In this document: positions 1 to 8,846 of the stretch, piece by piece
Layout of the letters: every line of letters begins with the position of its first letter
How positions within the stretch are numbered: the first letter of the stretch is position 1
Origin: Arsukibacterium perlucidum DSM 18276
GTDB taxonomy: Bacteria; Pseudomonadota; Gammaproteobacteria; Enterobacterales; Alteromonadaceae
Reading direction: 5' to 3'
DNA length: 64,000 bases
Assembly: GCF_000382165.1 (NCBI RefSeq)
Contig: NZ_KB907712.1
Coordinates: 1 to 64,000, forward strand
The notes under the pieces: model-generated
The model's database searches: none
Told to the model about the DNA's origin: nothing
What the model saw: only the letters and a program-made list of their open reading frames with translations
Made by a program: the position numbers and the translations under genes

Positions 1-147
1 GTGAATTCCACGGCCAAGCTGGGTAATGGTTAGCTTGTTCTGATGCACTGCACTTTTCACACAGGCTTCAAGCGCCTGTCGGCGCTGGCTGTGCATATTG
101 GGCGTGACGGCTTTCACAAAACGGGTTAGCATTTGCAGAACATTCAT
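1..147 (-). CDS. IS4-family transposase, N-terminal part (runs off the window)
   Basis: Forty-nine codons are visible, starting at an ATG at 147 preceded by AAGGA. The peptide begins MNVLQMLTRFVKAVTP and continues with a basic stretch and the segment KLTITQLGRGIH, typical of the N-terminal helical domain of IS4-family transposases. The catalytic DDE residues would lie outside the window, so activity cannot be judged. The reading frame is open throughout the visible part. Translation is probably limited by the upstream foldback repeat at 138-207. Confidence 0.7.
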   Translation of the reverse strand, partial: MNVLQMLTRFVKAVTPNMHSQRRQALEACVKSAVHQNKLTITQLGRGIH

Positions 148-207
148 GGCGTGTCCTTGATAGGTTTGTTTGGCGATAGATCTGATCACCGAACGCCATG
201 AATGTTC
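138..207 (-). promoter_or_regulatory. Foldback inverted repeat over the transposase start codon
   Basis: Positions 138-152 (GAACATTCATGGCGT) and 193-207 (ACGCCATGAATGTTC) are a perfect 15-bp inverted repeat with a 40-base loop. On the minus strand the inner arm contains the transposase ATG. Transcripts entering from flanking DNA would carry both arms and hide the start codon, as in the foldback inhibition known for IS10 and IS50. A weak promoter (TTCATG at 197-202, TCTATC at 175-180, 16-bp spacer) would start inside the outer arm, and a GATC touches its -10. The repeat is observed; the promoter call is an inference. Confidence 0.7.
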
Positions 208-259
208 CTTCTGAATTCATCTTTTTGTTTTAGCTAACAATTTTGTGGGGATACCTCAG

Positions 260-477
260 CCTCTGAGGTATTTAATAACCTGATGCGTGAAATTGCCGAA
301 CAGCAGGAAAACATTGGCGCTGCCATCCGGATTTTTAACCAGAACGTTGAAGACTTTAACAACGGCATTCAGGTGTTTCCCAACTCGCTGGTAAATGCCA
401 GCCTGAATAAAAAAAGCCGGGTTACCCCCTTTCATGACAGTGAGGCAGAGGCCGGCTTTGAATATAAGTTAAAGTAG
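260..477 (+). pseudogene. lemA: lemA C-terminal remnant cut by the insertion sequence
   Basis: From about position 262 the plus strand encodes the last 70 or so residues of a LemA-family protein: a helical stretch ending in IRIFNQNVEDFNNGIQVFPN, then the characteristic FEYK tail before the stop. LemA proteins are about 180-200 residues with an N-terminal membrane segment, so the first two thirds are missing here and the insertion sequence begins at the break. An ATG at 283 would give a 64-residue peptide, but there is no convincing ribosome site, and it is best read as a broken gene. Confidence 0.75.
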
Positions 478-493
478 TTCTATATCATCCAGC

Positions 494-931
494 TCAAAGC
501 AGGGTAATGGCAAGCTCAGTTTTATCTTTGACCTCAAACTTGGCCTTGCTCCATGGTGCAGGGCCATAGGCACCCCCATTGTTAGAAAAACCATAGCCTT
601 CTTTGGGCATCCCCAGCAAATTGGTGTCGAGCTTTCTGTTATCGTTTTCATCGTGGATGACCTTGATGCCATACTCACCCGCTTCCACCTCCTCGAAAAC
701 CACCTGGTGCTCCGCTTCAGTCACTTTCACTTTATGAAGCTTATAGGGGGTATTGTTGTTGTAGTTTTCCTCGCCTTTAAACATCGAAATCAACAGGTGC
801 CCCTGCAATTTGCGGATATCCTTGATGGTAAGGGCCACTTCATCGGCCAACGCCGGGGCCATAGCGCCAAACAACAACATACCGGCGGTCGCCGCAGTAA
901 CAATAGATTTTTTCAAGTTAAGTTGTGACAT
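494..931 (-). CDS. DUF2141 family exported protein
   Basis: This 145-residue protein has a clear Sec signal peptide (KKSIVTAATAG... ending at ALA around residue 29). It is followed by a compact beta-rich domain with the DUF2141 hallmarks: HDENDNRKLDTNLLGMPKEG (residues about 93-112) and a GFSNN turn. Members are small periplasmic proteins of unknown function. It is the last gene of a minus-strand series, 37 bp after the second permease, and has its own site (CAGGAGTG) upstream. Co-transcription with the exporter is likely but unproven. The family call is firm; no biochemical role is known. Confidence 0.88.
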   Translation of the reverse strand: MSQLNLKKSIVTAATAGMLLFGAMAPALADEVALTIKDIRKLQGHLLISMFKGEENYNNNTPYKLHKVKVTEAEHQVVFEEVEAGEYGIKVIHDENDNRKLDTNLLGMPKEGYGFSNNGGAYGPAPWSKAKFEVKDKTELAITLL

Positions 932-968
932 GGTTTACACTCCTGAGTAAATAAAAAAAGCGGTAGCA

Positions 969-2174
969 TCAGTCGCCCCGAATGGCGAGAGATACCGGAA
1001 TTCTGATGGCATGGATGGCCGGCAGTATGCCGCCCAACAGACCGATAGCGACGGCAAGCAGTAACGCCTGGACCATCCATAATGGTGAAATGCTAAAGTT
1101 AAACATGATCTGGCTCAGGTTGGCGGCATTGTTGGTGGCCGCCGTGACGCCATTAAGGCCGATGTATAACGGCAATATACCGATGATGCCACCAATGATG
1201 GCCAACAGAATCGATTCGAACACGACTGACAGGGCAATAGCGCTTGGATGGAAACCGATGGCCTTGTGCACAGCAATTTCCTTGCTGCGTCCGGCGATGG
1301 CCGAATACATGGTATTAAGCGCCGCCACCACAGCGCCCAGCGCCATTATCAGCGCCAGCGGAATACCCAGCCAACGTATCAAGCGGGTGATGTTTTCAGA
1401 TTGCTGAGCAAAGTAGGCGTTTTCGCTGACCACCCGCACATTAAGCCTGGGGTCGTCCAACCACTGTTGTCGCACCTGTTCTATATCCACATCCCCGGCA
1501 AAGGCGATACGCAACGACTGAATACTACTGCCGCGCTGATAATCGTTTTGCACCGTATTCAAGTCTGCCCAGACTTCCGACTCAAACACACTGTAGTTGT
1601 CAGCAAAAATGCCCGCCACCAGCCACTCTGAACCACCGAGCTTGATGGTCTTGCCCACTTCCAGTTGCGGATACTTGCGGGCAACGCCCTGACCGACAAT
1701 CACCTCACGCAGACCAGGCTTAAAATAACGCCCGGTCACCAGTTTAAAATGTGGACGCATTTGCCCGGCACCGCCACTAACCCCACGCAGCGCCAGACTG
1801 AGCGAGCTGCGTTCGCCGTTCACCTCCGGTAACATAGTCACAGCATTAACAAACATTTCCGCCGAGTACAGTGGTCGGCTGTGCTCATCACGAATGATCT
1901 CAGGATGATTAAGCATGGTGTTCACTTCAACAGGAAACAACACGCTCTGCAGTTCTGAGCTGGAGCCGGCCCGCATGGCAATCAGGGTGCTGTCCCAACC
2001 GGATTTTTCCATAATTTTGTTCATGCCGTGGATAAGCGTCAGGACTGTCAGCAGTACGGCAGTTACACAGGCAATACTGAAGATGGCCACAAAAGAGCCC
2101 GCCATACGTTGCGGCAGACTGAGCAAAGTGATACCGCACAATGCGACCAGCTGTCGGTTAAAAGTATTATTCAC
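969..2174 (-). CDS. ABC transporter permease, FtsX/MacB type (second of two)
   Basis: The protein has the four-helix FtsX/MacB layout: one membrane segment near the N terminus (VAIFSIACVTAVLLTVL), a large periplasmic domain of about 240 residues, and three C-terminal helices. The segment KEIAVHKAIGFHPSAI before the third helix is the usual FtsX cytoplasmic motif. The start is uncertain. The open frame extends to 2237, but that would overlap the previous gene by 61 bp. A GTG at 2174 has GAGG eight bases upstream and sits just after the previous stop, so I chose it (about 401 residues). It probably forms a heterodimer with the product of 2177-3334. Confidence 0.85.
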   Translation of the reverse strand: MNNTFNRQLVALCGITLLSLPQRMAGSFVAIFSIACVTAVLLTVLTLIHGMNKIMEKSGWDSTLIAMRAGSSSELQSVLFPVEVNTMLNHPEIIRDEHSRPLYSAEMFVNAVTMLPEVNGERSSLSLALRGVSGGAGQMRPHFKLVTGRYFKPGLREVIVGQGVARKYPQLEVGKTIKLGGSEWLVAGIFADNYSVFESEVWADLNTVQNDYQRGSSIQSLRIAFAGDVDIEQVRQQWLDDPRLNVRVVSENAYFAQQSENITRLIRWLGIPLALIMALGAVVAALNTMYSAIAGRSKEIAVHKAIGFHPSAIALSVVFESILLAIIGGIIGILPLYIGLNGVTAATNNAANLSQIMFNFSISPLWMVQALLLAVAIGLLGGILPAIHAIRIPVSLAIRGD

Positions 2175-2176
2175 AT

Positions 2177-3334
2177 TCACGTCCTCAAAGTGTGGCTGAT
2201 GCCCAATCGATAAATACGGATGATCGGTGTCAGGCAACAGACGGCTGCCAGCACCACCGCTATGCCGCCGACTTTCCAGTAGGTAACAGGGTCAATGTGA
2301 ATGCCCGGCAAAAAAGTGGCAAACTTCATCTGAACCAGATCAATGCTTACCGCGGCACAAATTACCCCGAGTATCGCGCCCGCCAGCACCATGTATAAGG
2401 CCTCCATGTAGATCAGGGTTGCCAGCATATCCGAGGAAAAGCCCAGTGATTTCATCACTGCCAGCTCGTTCATCCTCTCGCGTACCGACTGGCTCATGCT
2501 ATTGGACGCTATTAACAGCAAGGTAAAGAACACCGCCAGCACCACCAGTCGCAGCAGCCAACTCAAGTCCACAAACTGCCGGGCCAGCTCTTTGATAAAC
2601 ACCTGCTCTGTCGTCGTTCGGGTGGCAGCAGGCGAATTGGCAAATAGTTGATCAATCTGGCGGCTGAGCGCTTCGGTATTGCTACCTACCCGGGCTTTGG
2701 CCACCAACCAACTGGCTTCATAACGCCCGTAAGCTCTGGCCTCATCAAAGAAGTCGTGACGCAGAAACAACATTGAATTGATGGTATCCGGGGTGGCGGT
2801 GTCGTAAATGGCCGCCACTTCCATCTCCCAGGTGAATGAACCACTGTCATTGTTAAGCCAGATGGTCGATTGGATCGGCACCTTGTCACCTACCTGCCAC
2901 TGGTGTTTTTCGGCCAGCTTCCGGCCAACCACCATGCCGCTTTTCAGCCGGTTCCAGTTAATTCTGTCCTCAGCCGTCAACAGGTACTCGGGGTATATGA
3001 GCTGATAACTCTCAGGCTCCACCGCTACTGCATGCAACTGGTTGCTTTCATCCCGGAAAAAACCACCAAACCAGCTGACATGAGTCACCTTTTCCACCTC
3101 TGGCAACGCCTTTATCTTTTGCCCGTAATGAATGGGCAAACTCGAGGTAATGCAAATTTTATGGGTGGTCATCAGCCGGTACTGGTTGTTGTCGGTACCG
3201 CTGGCTTCAAGAGCAGTATTAATAGCTGAGATCACCGTAAACAGATAAAACGCTACCACGATGGACAGACAGGTCAGCCAGAATCTGGCCGGCCTGCGCA
3301 TGGCATTTTTCCAGGGCAGAATGACATTAATCAT
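2177..3334 (-). CDS. ABC transporter permease, FtsX/MacB type (first of two)
   Basis: This 385-residue protein has an N-terminal membrane helix (residues about 17-36), a large extracytoplasmic domain, and three C-terminal helices. The motif [20 protein letters not shown] marks the FtsX permease family. Its ATG overlaps the stop of the ATPase gene by four bases (ATGA), a sign of translational coupling. The paired, unequal permeases, a LolD-like ATPase and an HlyD-type adaptor together look like a MacAB-like mechanotransmission exporter in which the ATPase is a separate chain. The substrate cannot be told from sequence. Confidence 0.87.
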   Translation of the reverse strand: MINVILPWKNAMRRPARFWLTCLSIVVAFYLFTVISAINTALEASGTDNNQYRLMTTHKICITSSLPIHYGQKIKALPEVEKVTHVSWFGGFFRDESNQLHAVAVEPESYQLIYPEYLLTAEDRINWNRLKSGMVVGRKLAEKHQWQVGDKVPIQSTIWLNNDSGSFTWEMEVAAIYDTATPDTINSMLFLRHDFFDEARAYGRYEASWLVAKARVGSNTEALSRQIDQLFANSPAATRTTTEQVFIKELARQFVDLSWLLRLVVLAVFFTLLLIASNSMSQSVRERMNELAVMKSLGFSSDMLATLIYMEALYMVLAGAILGVICAAVSIDLVQMKFATFLPGIHIDPVTYWKVGGIAVVLAAVCCLTPIIRIYRLGISHTLRT

Positions 3335-4035
3335 GCCATGGCCTCCGGGATGGCGATGTCAGCATTGTCGTTGATGGTCTGCTCAAGGTTAATCACCCGG
3401 GTGGCAACATCAGCCGCTTTAGCGTCGTGGGTGACCATCACTATGGTTTTGCCAAAATCACGATTAAGGATGTGTAGCAACGACAGAATCGCATCGGCAG
3501 TTTTGCGGTCAAGGTTACCGGTCGGCTCGTCACACAACAGTATATCCGGATCGGATACTATCGCCCGGGCGATGGCTACCCGCTGCTCCTGACCGCCGGA
3601 AAGCTCTCTGGGCAGGTGATTTGCCCGTTCCGACATGCCCACCAATGCCAATGCCGTTGCTACCTGCTTGCGCCGCTCGACTTTGTTAAGCCGGGTCAGG
3701 GCCAGCGGTAACTCGACATTGGCAAAAGCACTTAATACCGGCAGCAGGTGGTTAGACTGGAAGATAAAGCCAACATGTCTGGCCCGCCAGCGGGTAAGCT
3801 CTGCCTCAGAGCTTTTGCTGATAACCTTGTTGCCAACTAACACTTCGCCGGCGGTGGGCCGGTCGAGACCGCCCATCAGGTGCAACGCCGTGGTTTTGCC
3901 CGAGCCGGAAGGCCCCATCAAGGCCACAAATTCACCTTTATCGATAGTGATATTGAGATCATTAAACACCACCACCTTATTACTGCCTTTGTGGTAGATT
4001 TTGCTGATGTTTTGCAACGCTATGCCGTTTTCCAT
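3331..4035 (-). CDS. ABC transporter ATP-binding protein, LolD/MacB type
   Basis: The ATPase carries Walker A GPSGSGKT, the MacB/LolD switch sequence [11 protein letters not shown], the signature [14 protein letters not shown], and Walker [13 protein letters not shown]. The signature Q-E-Q is a small departure from the usual Q-Q-Q. The open frame runs up to 4140, but an ATG at 4035 (MENGIALQ...) gives the normal family length of about 234 residues, starts right at the conserved N-terminal strand and avoids overlap with the adaptor gene. It energises the two permeases encoded directly downstream. Confidence 0.9.
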   Translation of the reverse strand: MENGIALQNISKIYHKGSNKVVVFNDLNITIDKGEFVALMGPSGSGKTTALHLMGGLDRPTAGEVLVGNKVISKSSEAELTRWRARHVGFIFQSNHLLPVLSAFANVELPLALTRLNKVERRKQVATALALVGMSERANHLPRELSGGQEQRVAIARAIVSDPDILLCDEPTGNLDRKTADAILSLLHILNRDFGKTIVMVTHDAKAADVATRVINLEQTINDNADIAIPEAMA

Positions 4036-4075
4036 GAGCCTGTCCGCCTTATAACTTATTGATTGCTGGTGATGA

Positions 4076-5161
4076 TTATTTAGCCGCCAGAAAACTGACC
4101 TTGACCGCCATATCCGGTAATATCCGCGCATCGGTTTCAAGCAGCTTAACCCGCACCTTAATGGTGGCCTTCTGACGATTTGCGGTTGGAATAATGGTCA
4201 ACACTTCGGACTTGATGGTCCAGTCCGGGTAAGCATCCAGATGCGCCACCGCCGGTTGCCCCGGGGAAATCCGGTTAATAAAGCTTTCCGCCACGTCGAC
4301 TTCGATTTCCAGCGAACTCATATCAACTATGGTGGCGATACCGGTTCGAATCGAACCGCCGCCAGACATCCCGCCCGAGATCAACTCGCCCACCTGGGCA
4401 TTTTTCTGAATAACCATGCCGGAAAATGGTGCCCTGATGATATGCTGATCGACGCTGTAGCTTGCCAGCTTCACCTGCTGTACCGCTTTTTGGTTCAATG
4501 CCTTGCGATAATCAATTTGCGCGTTGAGCTGAGTAACCAGCAAGCGTGTGGTATCCAACTCTTCCTGAGTAACCACGTTGTTCCCAAGCAGACTTTCAAT
4601 CCGTTTCAGTTGAATTTCTGCCAGCGTAAGCCGGCTGTAAAGCTCGCCAAGGCTTGCGTTACCAGCCTGCAGCTCCGCTTCAGTCCCGGCCAGATGATAC
4701 TTAGCTTGCCGACCATCAAGCTGCGCCAGCACATCATTAGCCTCGACCAGCTGACCCTCCTCAATCAGCAAGGTTTCGACCTTACTGGTCACCAGTGAGG
4801 AAATGGTCGCGACCCGCCGGGCAATGATATGGCCGCTGGCATCCAGCACCTTACCCTTTTGCTTGTCCTCAGCAGAGTCTGTCAAGCCGCTACCGCCCTG
4901 AGCAGCAGTCAATGCCGCGTAACCTGTCTGTGCAACCGGGTTACTCTGCCGGGCAGTAACACCAGCATTGACAGCACCTTGCTGCAACAAAACGGCCATC
5001 GGTGCGACCTGCTGCCGGTTTTTGTCATAGTAAAGATAACTGCCGAAACCAAGGCCCATAACGATCACCAGCACCAGCAGCGGCTTGTTAGTTGAACGAT
5101 GAAAGCCATCGTCCCTGGGCAGCGACAACTGGGCTATTTTAGGGTTGGAGTTCTCACTCAT
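4076..5161 (-). CDS. HlyD/MacA-family periplasmic adaptor of an ABC exporter
   Basis: The 361-residue protein has a short cytoplasmic N terminus and one membrane anchor (LLVLVIVMGLGFGSYLYY). A low-complexity linker follows, then a split biotinyl-lipoyl domain around a coiled coil (residues about 165-225, with repeated Q, E and L). The second lipoyl half is IIRAPFSGMVIQKNAQVGEL, and a beta-barrel region ends at the C terminus. This is the normal order for membrane-fusion adaptors. The gene starts 46 bp after the amidohydrolase and ends 40 bp before the ATPase. No outer-membrane channel gene is nearby, so it probably uses a shared TolC. Confidence 0.88.
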   Translation of the reverse strand: MSENSNPKIAQLSLPRDDGFHRSTNKPLLVLVIVMGLGFGSYLYYDKNRQQVAPMAVLLQQGAVNAGVTARQSNPVAQTGYAALTAAQGGSGLTDSAEDKQKGKVLDASGHIIARRVATISSLVTSKVETLLIEEGQLVEANDVLAQLDGRQAKYHLAGTEAELQAGNASLGELYSRLTLAEIQLKRIESLLGNNVVTQEELDTTRLLVTQLNAQIDYRKALNQKAVQQVKLASYSVDQHIIRAPFSGMVIQKNAQVGELISGGMSGGGSIRTGIATIVDMSSLEIEVDVAESFINRISPGQPAVAHLDAYPDWTIKSEVLTIIPTANRQKATIKVRVKLLETDARILPDMAVKVSFLAAK

Positions 5162-5207
5162 CAGTTTAGTCTTTTCGCTTGTAAGTTAATTGACGATCTA
5201 AAACAGG

Positions 5208-6989
5208 CTATTCCAGCTCGATTATTGCTATTTCAAACTCAAAGCTACCGGCAGGGCCAATCCAACTCAGCACGTTAACAGCTGACATATCGAGTGCCCG
5301 AAAACCTGCCAGGGGTAAGGTTACCGCTTGCCAGTCCTCTGTTACGGTGAAAGGCTGACTGGATGGCATCCAACTGCCAACAGTGAACGCATCCAGCCGG
5401 TACTGGCCGGGGGTGCCGCGAATGTTAAATTTAATACGGGTAATCTCACTAAAGTCACTGCCGGTATCTATGCTGGCAGCAGTTTGCCAGGCCACACCAG
5501 CCCAGGGGTAAGCAAAACCAGGACGGGTAGTTCCCGTTACCTTTAATACCCCTTGCTGCACGCTAATTTCTGCCGATGACTTTCCCTGCACCATGCTGTC
5601 GCTGCTGGCAGCAAAGCCGCCACTGCGGGCAGTTAAACCAGTATTAAAATCAGCGACCAGCCCGGCAGTTACAGCGGTGCTCTTAGCGGGCAATTCAGGC
5701 TGATGCAACCAGCCGTTTTTCCAGATAGCAGCAGGCGTCAACAAGCTGGTTAACTCTGTCATAGGATCCTGACTCAGCAGTAACATATCGGCCTTGTAAC
5801 CCGGCCGCAGATAACCGACATCTGTCAGGCCAAAGGCCTTAGCCGGGGCCGAGGTCGCACTTTGCAGTACCTGCAGGCCTGACACACCAGCACGTTGCAG
5901 CAGTACCATCTCTACCAAAAGGCTGACGCCATGGGCGGTATTAGGGTTGGGTGCATCTGAACCAGCCAGCAGCAAGATACCGGCCCCGGCCATTTTTGCG
6001 GTATTAGTGGCCAATACCTGGTAGCGCTCCTGCGGGATCTGAAAATTACCAAAGCGCTGCTGCAAACTGCTGATAGCGGCAGCAGTAAGCTGTGCGGGCG
6101 GTGCCTGCAGCAGTAACTCGTCATTAATCTGATTAACAATCATCCCTTCCATTACGGTCATGGTGGGGATAATAAAGCGCTGCTCATCGGCCATCAGCTG
6201 CAGCAGCTCTGCGCTTACCGGCTCACTGAAGAAACTATGTACCAGGCCATCAGCCCCGGCGGCTATTGCTTCCTCGGCTGAGGGTAAATCAGCAATATGC
6301 ACTACCGCCAGCACGCCCTGCTCTTTGGCTGCGGCTATTACTGCCTGCAGGGTTGCCAGGTCTATCGAGGGCGAGAAACGCCGCAAGGCTTTAGCGGAGG
6401 TATAGACGATTTTAATAAAATCAGAGCCCTCGGCCAGGCGATCACTAACAAACTTACTGGCCTGCACAGGGTTTTCAATTACCGGTATTGCCATACCATA
6501 TTGAGTACCATGACCTTTCGGAGCGGTTACCAGTGTGCCAGCGCCATAGATATCAGCTTGTTTAGTGCGTTCAGTACCGGCCCTTGCTGCTTTTTGTGCT
6601 AGCAGAAACTGATGATCGCCAAACATATCCAGTACCGTGGTAACGCCAAAATCAAGCGCTTGTTGCAAGGCATCACCCCAGGCATGCACATGGCCATCAA
6701 TCAGCCCCGGCATTAACCATTGATTATTACCGTCTATCAGTGGCAACTCGCTATCGGGTTTATCCAGATGCAATTGGCTTACCCGGCCAGCACGTACTTC
6801 AACATAGCGTTCTTCACGCCACTGCTGGCCATCAAACAACTTCACCGGTCCCAGCACAAAACTGTTGCTGCTAACGTCTGATGCGGCGGTGGCAGCGGGT
6901 TTAAGCTGATAAGTTGCGTCCGGTTGCGGCAACAACATAAAAACCAAGGCAAGCAGCACCGCAGTACCAATAAATACTAAGGTTTTCAT
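5208..6989 (-). CDS. Exported or anchored amidohydrolase with C-terminal CIA30-like domain
   Basis: An N-terminal hydrophobic segment (residues 3-20) leads into a metal-dependent amidohydrolase fold. Visible ligands are H100 and H102 (GLIDGHVHAWGD), K193 as candidate carbamylated lysine (DFIKIV), H231, H251 and D345 (LLAGSDAPNP). These fit the imidazolonepropionase/Xaa-Pro dipeptidase-like branch. Residues about 445-593 are a beta-sandwich resembling the CIA30 family, unusual as a tail on this enzyme. The gene overlaps the ABC-2 permease by one base (TAATG) and precedes the adaptor gene, so it probably acts outside the cytoplasm on a substrate linked to these transporters. That link is inference. 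Confidence 0.82.
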   Translation of the reverse strand: MKTLVFIGTAVLLALVFMLLPQPDATYQLKPAATAASDVSSNSFVLGPVKLFDGQQWREERYVEVRAGRVSQLHLDKPDSELPLIDGNNQWLMPGLIDGHVHAWGDALQQALDFGVTTVLDMFGDHQFLLAQKAARAGTERTKQADIYGAGTLVTAPKGHGTQYGMAIPVIENPVQASKFVSDRLAEGSDFIKIVYTSAKALRRFSPSIDLATLQAVIAAAKEQGVLAVVHIADLPSAEEAIAAGADGLVHSFFSEPVSAELLQLMADEQRFIIPTMTVMEGMIVNQINDELLLQAPPAQLTAAAISSLQQRFGNFQIPQERYQVLATNTAKMAGAGILLLAGSDAPNPNTAHGVSLLVEMVLLQRAGVSGLQVLQSATSAPAKAFGLTDVGYLRPGYKADMLLLSQDPMTELTSLLTPAAIWKNGWLHQPELPAKSTAVTAGLVADFNTGLTARSGGFAASSDSMVQGKSSAEISVQQGVLKVTGTTRPGFAYPWAGVAWQTAASIDTGSDFSEITRIKFNIRGTPGQYRLDAFTVGSWMPSSQPFTVTEDWQAVTLPLAGFRALDMSAVNVLSWIGPAGSFEFEIAIIELE

Positions 6990-7738
6990 TATTTAGCTCC
7001 AATAACACGACGAAACACAAACAGACATAACAGGGTTAGCCCGGCAGTGGTGAGTAACAGCAATGCCAGATGCAGCAGTGCAGCATGCCCCTGATCCATT
7101 GCCAGTAATTTCAAGCCCAGTTGTGATAAATGATAACTCGGCCACAGCCACGCCAACTGCTGCATAACGTGTGGCAGCATAGTAACGGGCACCCATAAGC
7201 CAGATAAGAATGCCATCGGCAAATACAGCAGATTGACTACCCCGGGCGCAGCCTTATCGCTTAAGGTTAAGCCCAACAGCAAGCCAATTAGCGCAAATGG
7301 CACTGTACCCAGTAACATCAGCAGGGCTAAACTTAACCACTGGCTGTGGTACAGCCGCACTTCACCAAATATCGCAGCGGCGCTGAATAACAGCAGAATA
7401 ATAACCAGTGCAAACACCAGGCTGGTGGCCATTTTTGCCAGCAGGTAGGCGCTGAATGGCATCGGTGACAAACGCTTTAAGGTTAACCAGCCCTGCGCCC
7501 TTTCACTGGCAATATTCATCGCAAAATTAAACATCGCCGGGCCCATAATGCCAAAACAGCTGTACGTCACCAGCATATAAGCGGCATGGCTATTGCTGCC
7601 AGAAGGGCTGAACAGCACGCCAAAAAACAGATAAAACACCAGCGGAAAAGTCAATGACGGTATAACAAAACCCGGGGTGCGCCAGACGCTGACTAAATCG
7701 TACCAGGCTTCTTTTTGATATATCGTTATAACACTCAT
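6989..7738 (-). CDS. ABC-2 type transporter permease
   Basis: This 249-residue protein has six predicted membrane helices and the ABC-2 pattern: an amphipathic N terminus (IYQKEAWYDLVSVWRTPGF), then helices, and the segment LPMAFLSGLWVPVTMLP between helices five and six. The start overlaps the ATPase stop by four bases. Together with the product of 7735-8691 it forms a two-gene exporter of the kind often paired with DesK/DesR-like regulators, which here lie divergently upstream. Such pairs often export lipids, peptides or antibiotics; the substrate here is unknown. Confidence 0.88.
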   Translation of the reverse strand: MSVITIYQKEAWYDLVSVWRTPGFVIPSLTFPLVFYLFFGVLFSPSGSNSHAAYMLVTYSCFGIMGPAMFNFAMNIASERAQGWLTLKRLSPMPFSAYLLAKMATSLVFALVIILLLFSAAAIFGEVRLYHSQWLSLALLMLLGTVPFALIGLLLGLTLSDKAAPGVVNLLYLPMAFLSGLWVPVTMLPHVMQQLAWLWPSYHLSQLGLKLLAMDQGHAALLHLALLLLTTAGLTLLCLFVFRRVIGAK

Positions 7739-8691
7739 GCGGCGTGCTCCTGTTTTGCTGAGTCAGCATGTTCACTTCCAGGAGACTGGGTAAGTTGTAA
7801 AAAGGCCTGCTCCAATGCCACCTGCTTCACCTCCAGCTGACTCACAGTGTCATCCAGGCTTAGTAAAGCCAGTACCGTTTGTTCAGCGTGGCTGCTATGT
7901 AAGGTAATGCCATCCTGTTGGCGGCTTAGTTGCAACACCCCCGGCAGCGCCAGTAAGGCCGCATCAGTTAAGGCGCTGCAACATTTAATCACTTTGTACT
8001 GAGTGAGGGCTTTTAATTCGCCGGGGCTGCCATTGGCAATAAACTTGCCCTGATGCAGCACCATAATCCGATTAGCCAGTTGTTCAGCCTCTTCCAGATA
8101 ATGAGTGGTCAGCACTATGCTTATCCCTTGCTGCTGCAGTTGGCTGATTTGCTGCCACAAATTGCGCCGGGCCTCAACATCCATGCCCAGAGTCGGTTCA
8201 TCCAGAAACAACAGCCGCGGCTTGCCGGCTAAGGCAAGGGCAAATAACAGGCGCTGCTTCTGGCCACCAGACAAGCGGCCAAAACGTTGTTTGGCGTGCG
8301 CTTCCAGCCCGGCCAGCGTTACCAGTTCTGTCGCGCTGTAGCCGGCCGGATAGTAACTGGCAAATAAATCACAGTGTTCGGCCACCGTTAAGGTGGCTGG
8401 TAAGCTGCCAATTTGCAGCATCACGCCCAGTTGCCGGCGCAGCGCTGCACTGCGGCTGGCGCCTTGCTGCAATTGGCCCAGCAAATGAATTTCTCCGCTA
8501 TCTGCAGCAATAAGCCCTAAAATTGCCGAGATAAGGGTGGTTTTACCGGCGCCATTAGGCCCGAGAATACACAGCACTTCGCCAGCCTTAACTTTTAAAT
8601 CAACACCGTCCAGCACGCTCTTGCCGGCAAAGCTTTTACTAAGCCCTTTTAGCTGTAACAGAGTAAGTTTGTTATTGATTGCTGAATTCAT
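7735..8691 (-). CDS. ABC transporter ATP-binding protein (drug/lipid export type)
   Basis: The protein has Walker A GPNGAGKTT, signature LSGGQKQRLLFALAL, Walker B LLFLDEPTLGMD and an H-loop (TTHYLEEAEQ), followed by the approximately 80-residue C-terminal extension seen in CcmA/DrrA-like ATPases. The frame is open to 8766, but ATG 8691 (MNSAINNK) has AAAGGAG upstream and begins at the usual place, giving 318 residues. It is the first gene of the minus-strand series and is read divergently from the histidine kinase, so both probably answer to the response regulator. Confidence 0.88.
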   Translation of the reverse strand: MNSAINNKLTLLQLKGLSKSFAGKSVLDGVDLKVKAGEVLCILGPNGAGKTTLISAILGLIAADSGEIHLLGQLQQGASRSAALRRQLGVMLQIGSLPATLTVAEHCDLFASYYPAGYSATELVTLAGLEAHAKQRFGRLSGGQKQRLLFALALAGKPRLLFLDEPTLGMDVEARRNLWQQISQLQQQGISIVLTTHYLEEAEQLANRIMVLHQGKFIANGSPGELKALTQYKVIKCCSALTDAALLALPGVLQLSRQQDGITLHSSHAEQTVLALLSLDDTVSQLEVKQVALEQAFLQLTQSPGSEHADSAKQEHAA

Positions 8692-8760
8692 AAGTTCGGG
8701 CTCCTTTGCTGGTGAGGGTAAGTATGCGCCGGGTACCGGGCAGCGCGCAGTGTGCTTTGT

Positions 8761-8826
8761 CAGCAAATGCTGATGACAAATGTCACTGGCTTAAGCCTGG
8801 CTGACAGTTAATAATCAGCTTAAGCA
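8761..8826. promoter_or_regulatory. Palindrome cluster in the divergent control region
   Basis: The 155-bp gap between the ABC gene and the kinase gene holds several palindromes: CAGCAAATGCTG (8761-8772), TGACAAATGTCA (8774-8785), GGCTTAAGCC (8788-8797) and a second GCTTAAGC (8818-8825, centres 29 bp apart). The first two share the form five bases, AA, five complementary bases. They are candidate response-regulator sites for both directions. The palindromes are seen; their use is inferred. Confidence 0.45.
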
Positions 8827-8846
8827 TTCAATAAACGGTGGTGGCA

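Larger units (their letters stand above)
1..259 (-). mobile_element. End of an IS10/IS50-like (IS4 family) insertion sequence, partial
   Basis: The terminus reads, on the minus strand from position 259 inward, CTGAGGTATCCCCACAAAAT. From memory this resembles the IS10 outside end (CTGAGAGATCCCC...). It is followed inward by a short leader with two GATC sites (179-182, 184-187) and a transposase start. The bases just outside, 260-268 (CCTCTGAGG), form a nine-base palindrome, the size and symmetry expected of an IS10-type target duplication. The other end lies outside the window, so the duplication cannot be checked. The element interrupts a lemA-like gene. Confidence 0.72.

Noticed and set aside
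4036-4140. Upstream extension of the LolD-like ATPase start
   Set aside because: It would overlap the adaptor gene and add residues not seen in the family; ATG 4035 fits length and start of homology.
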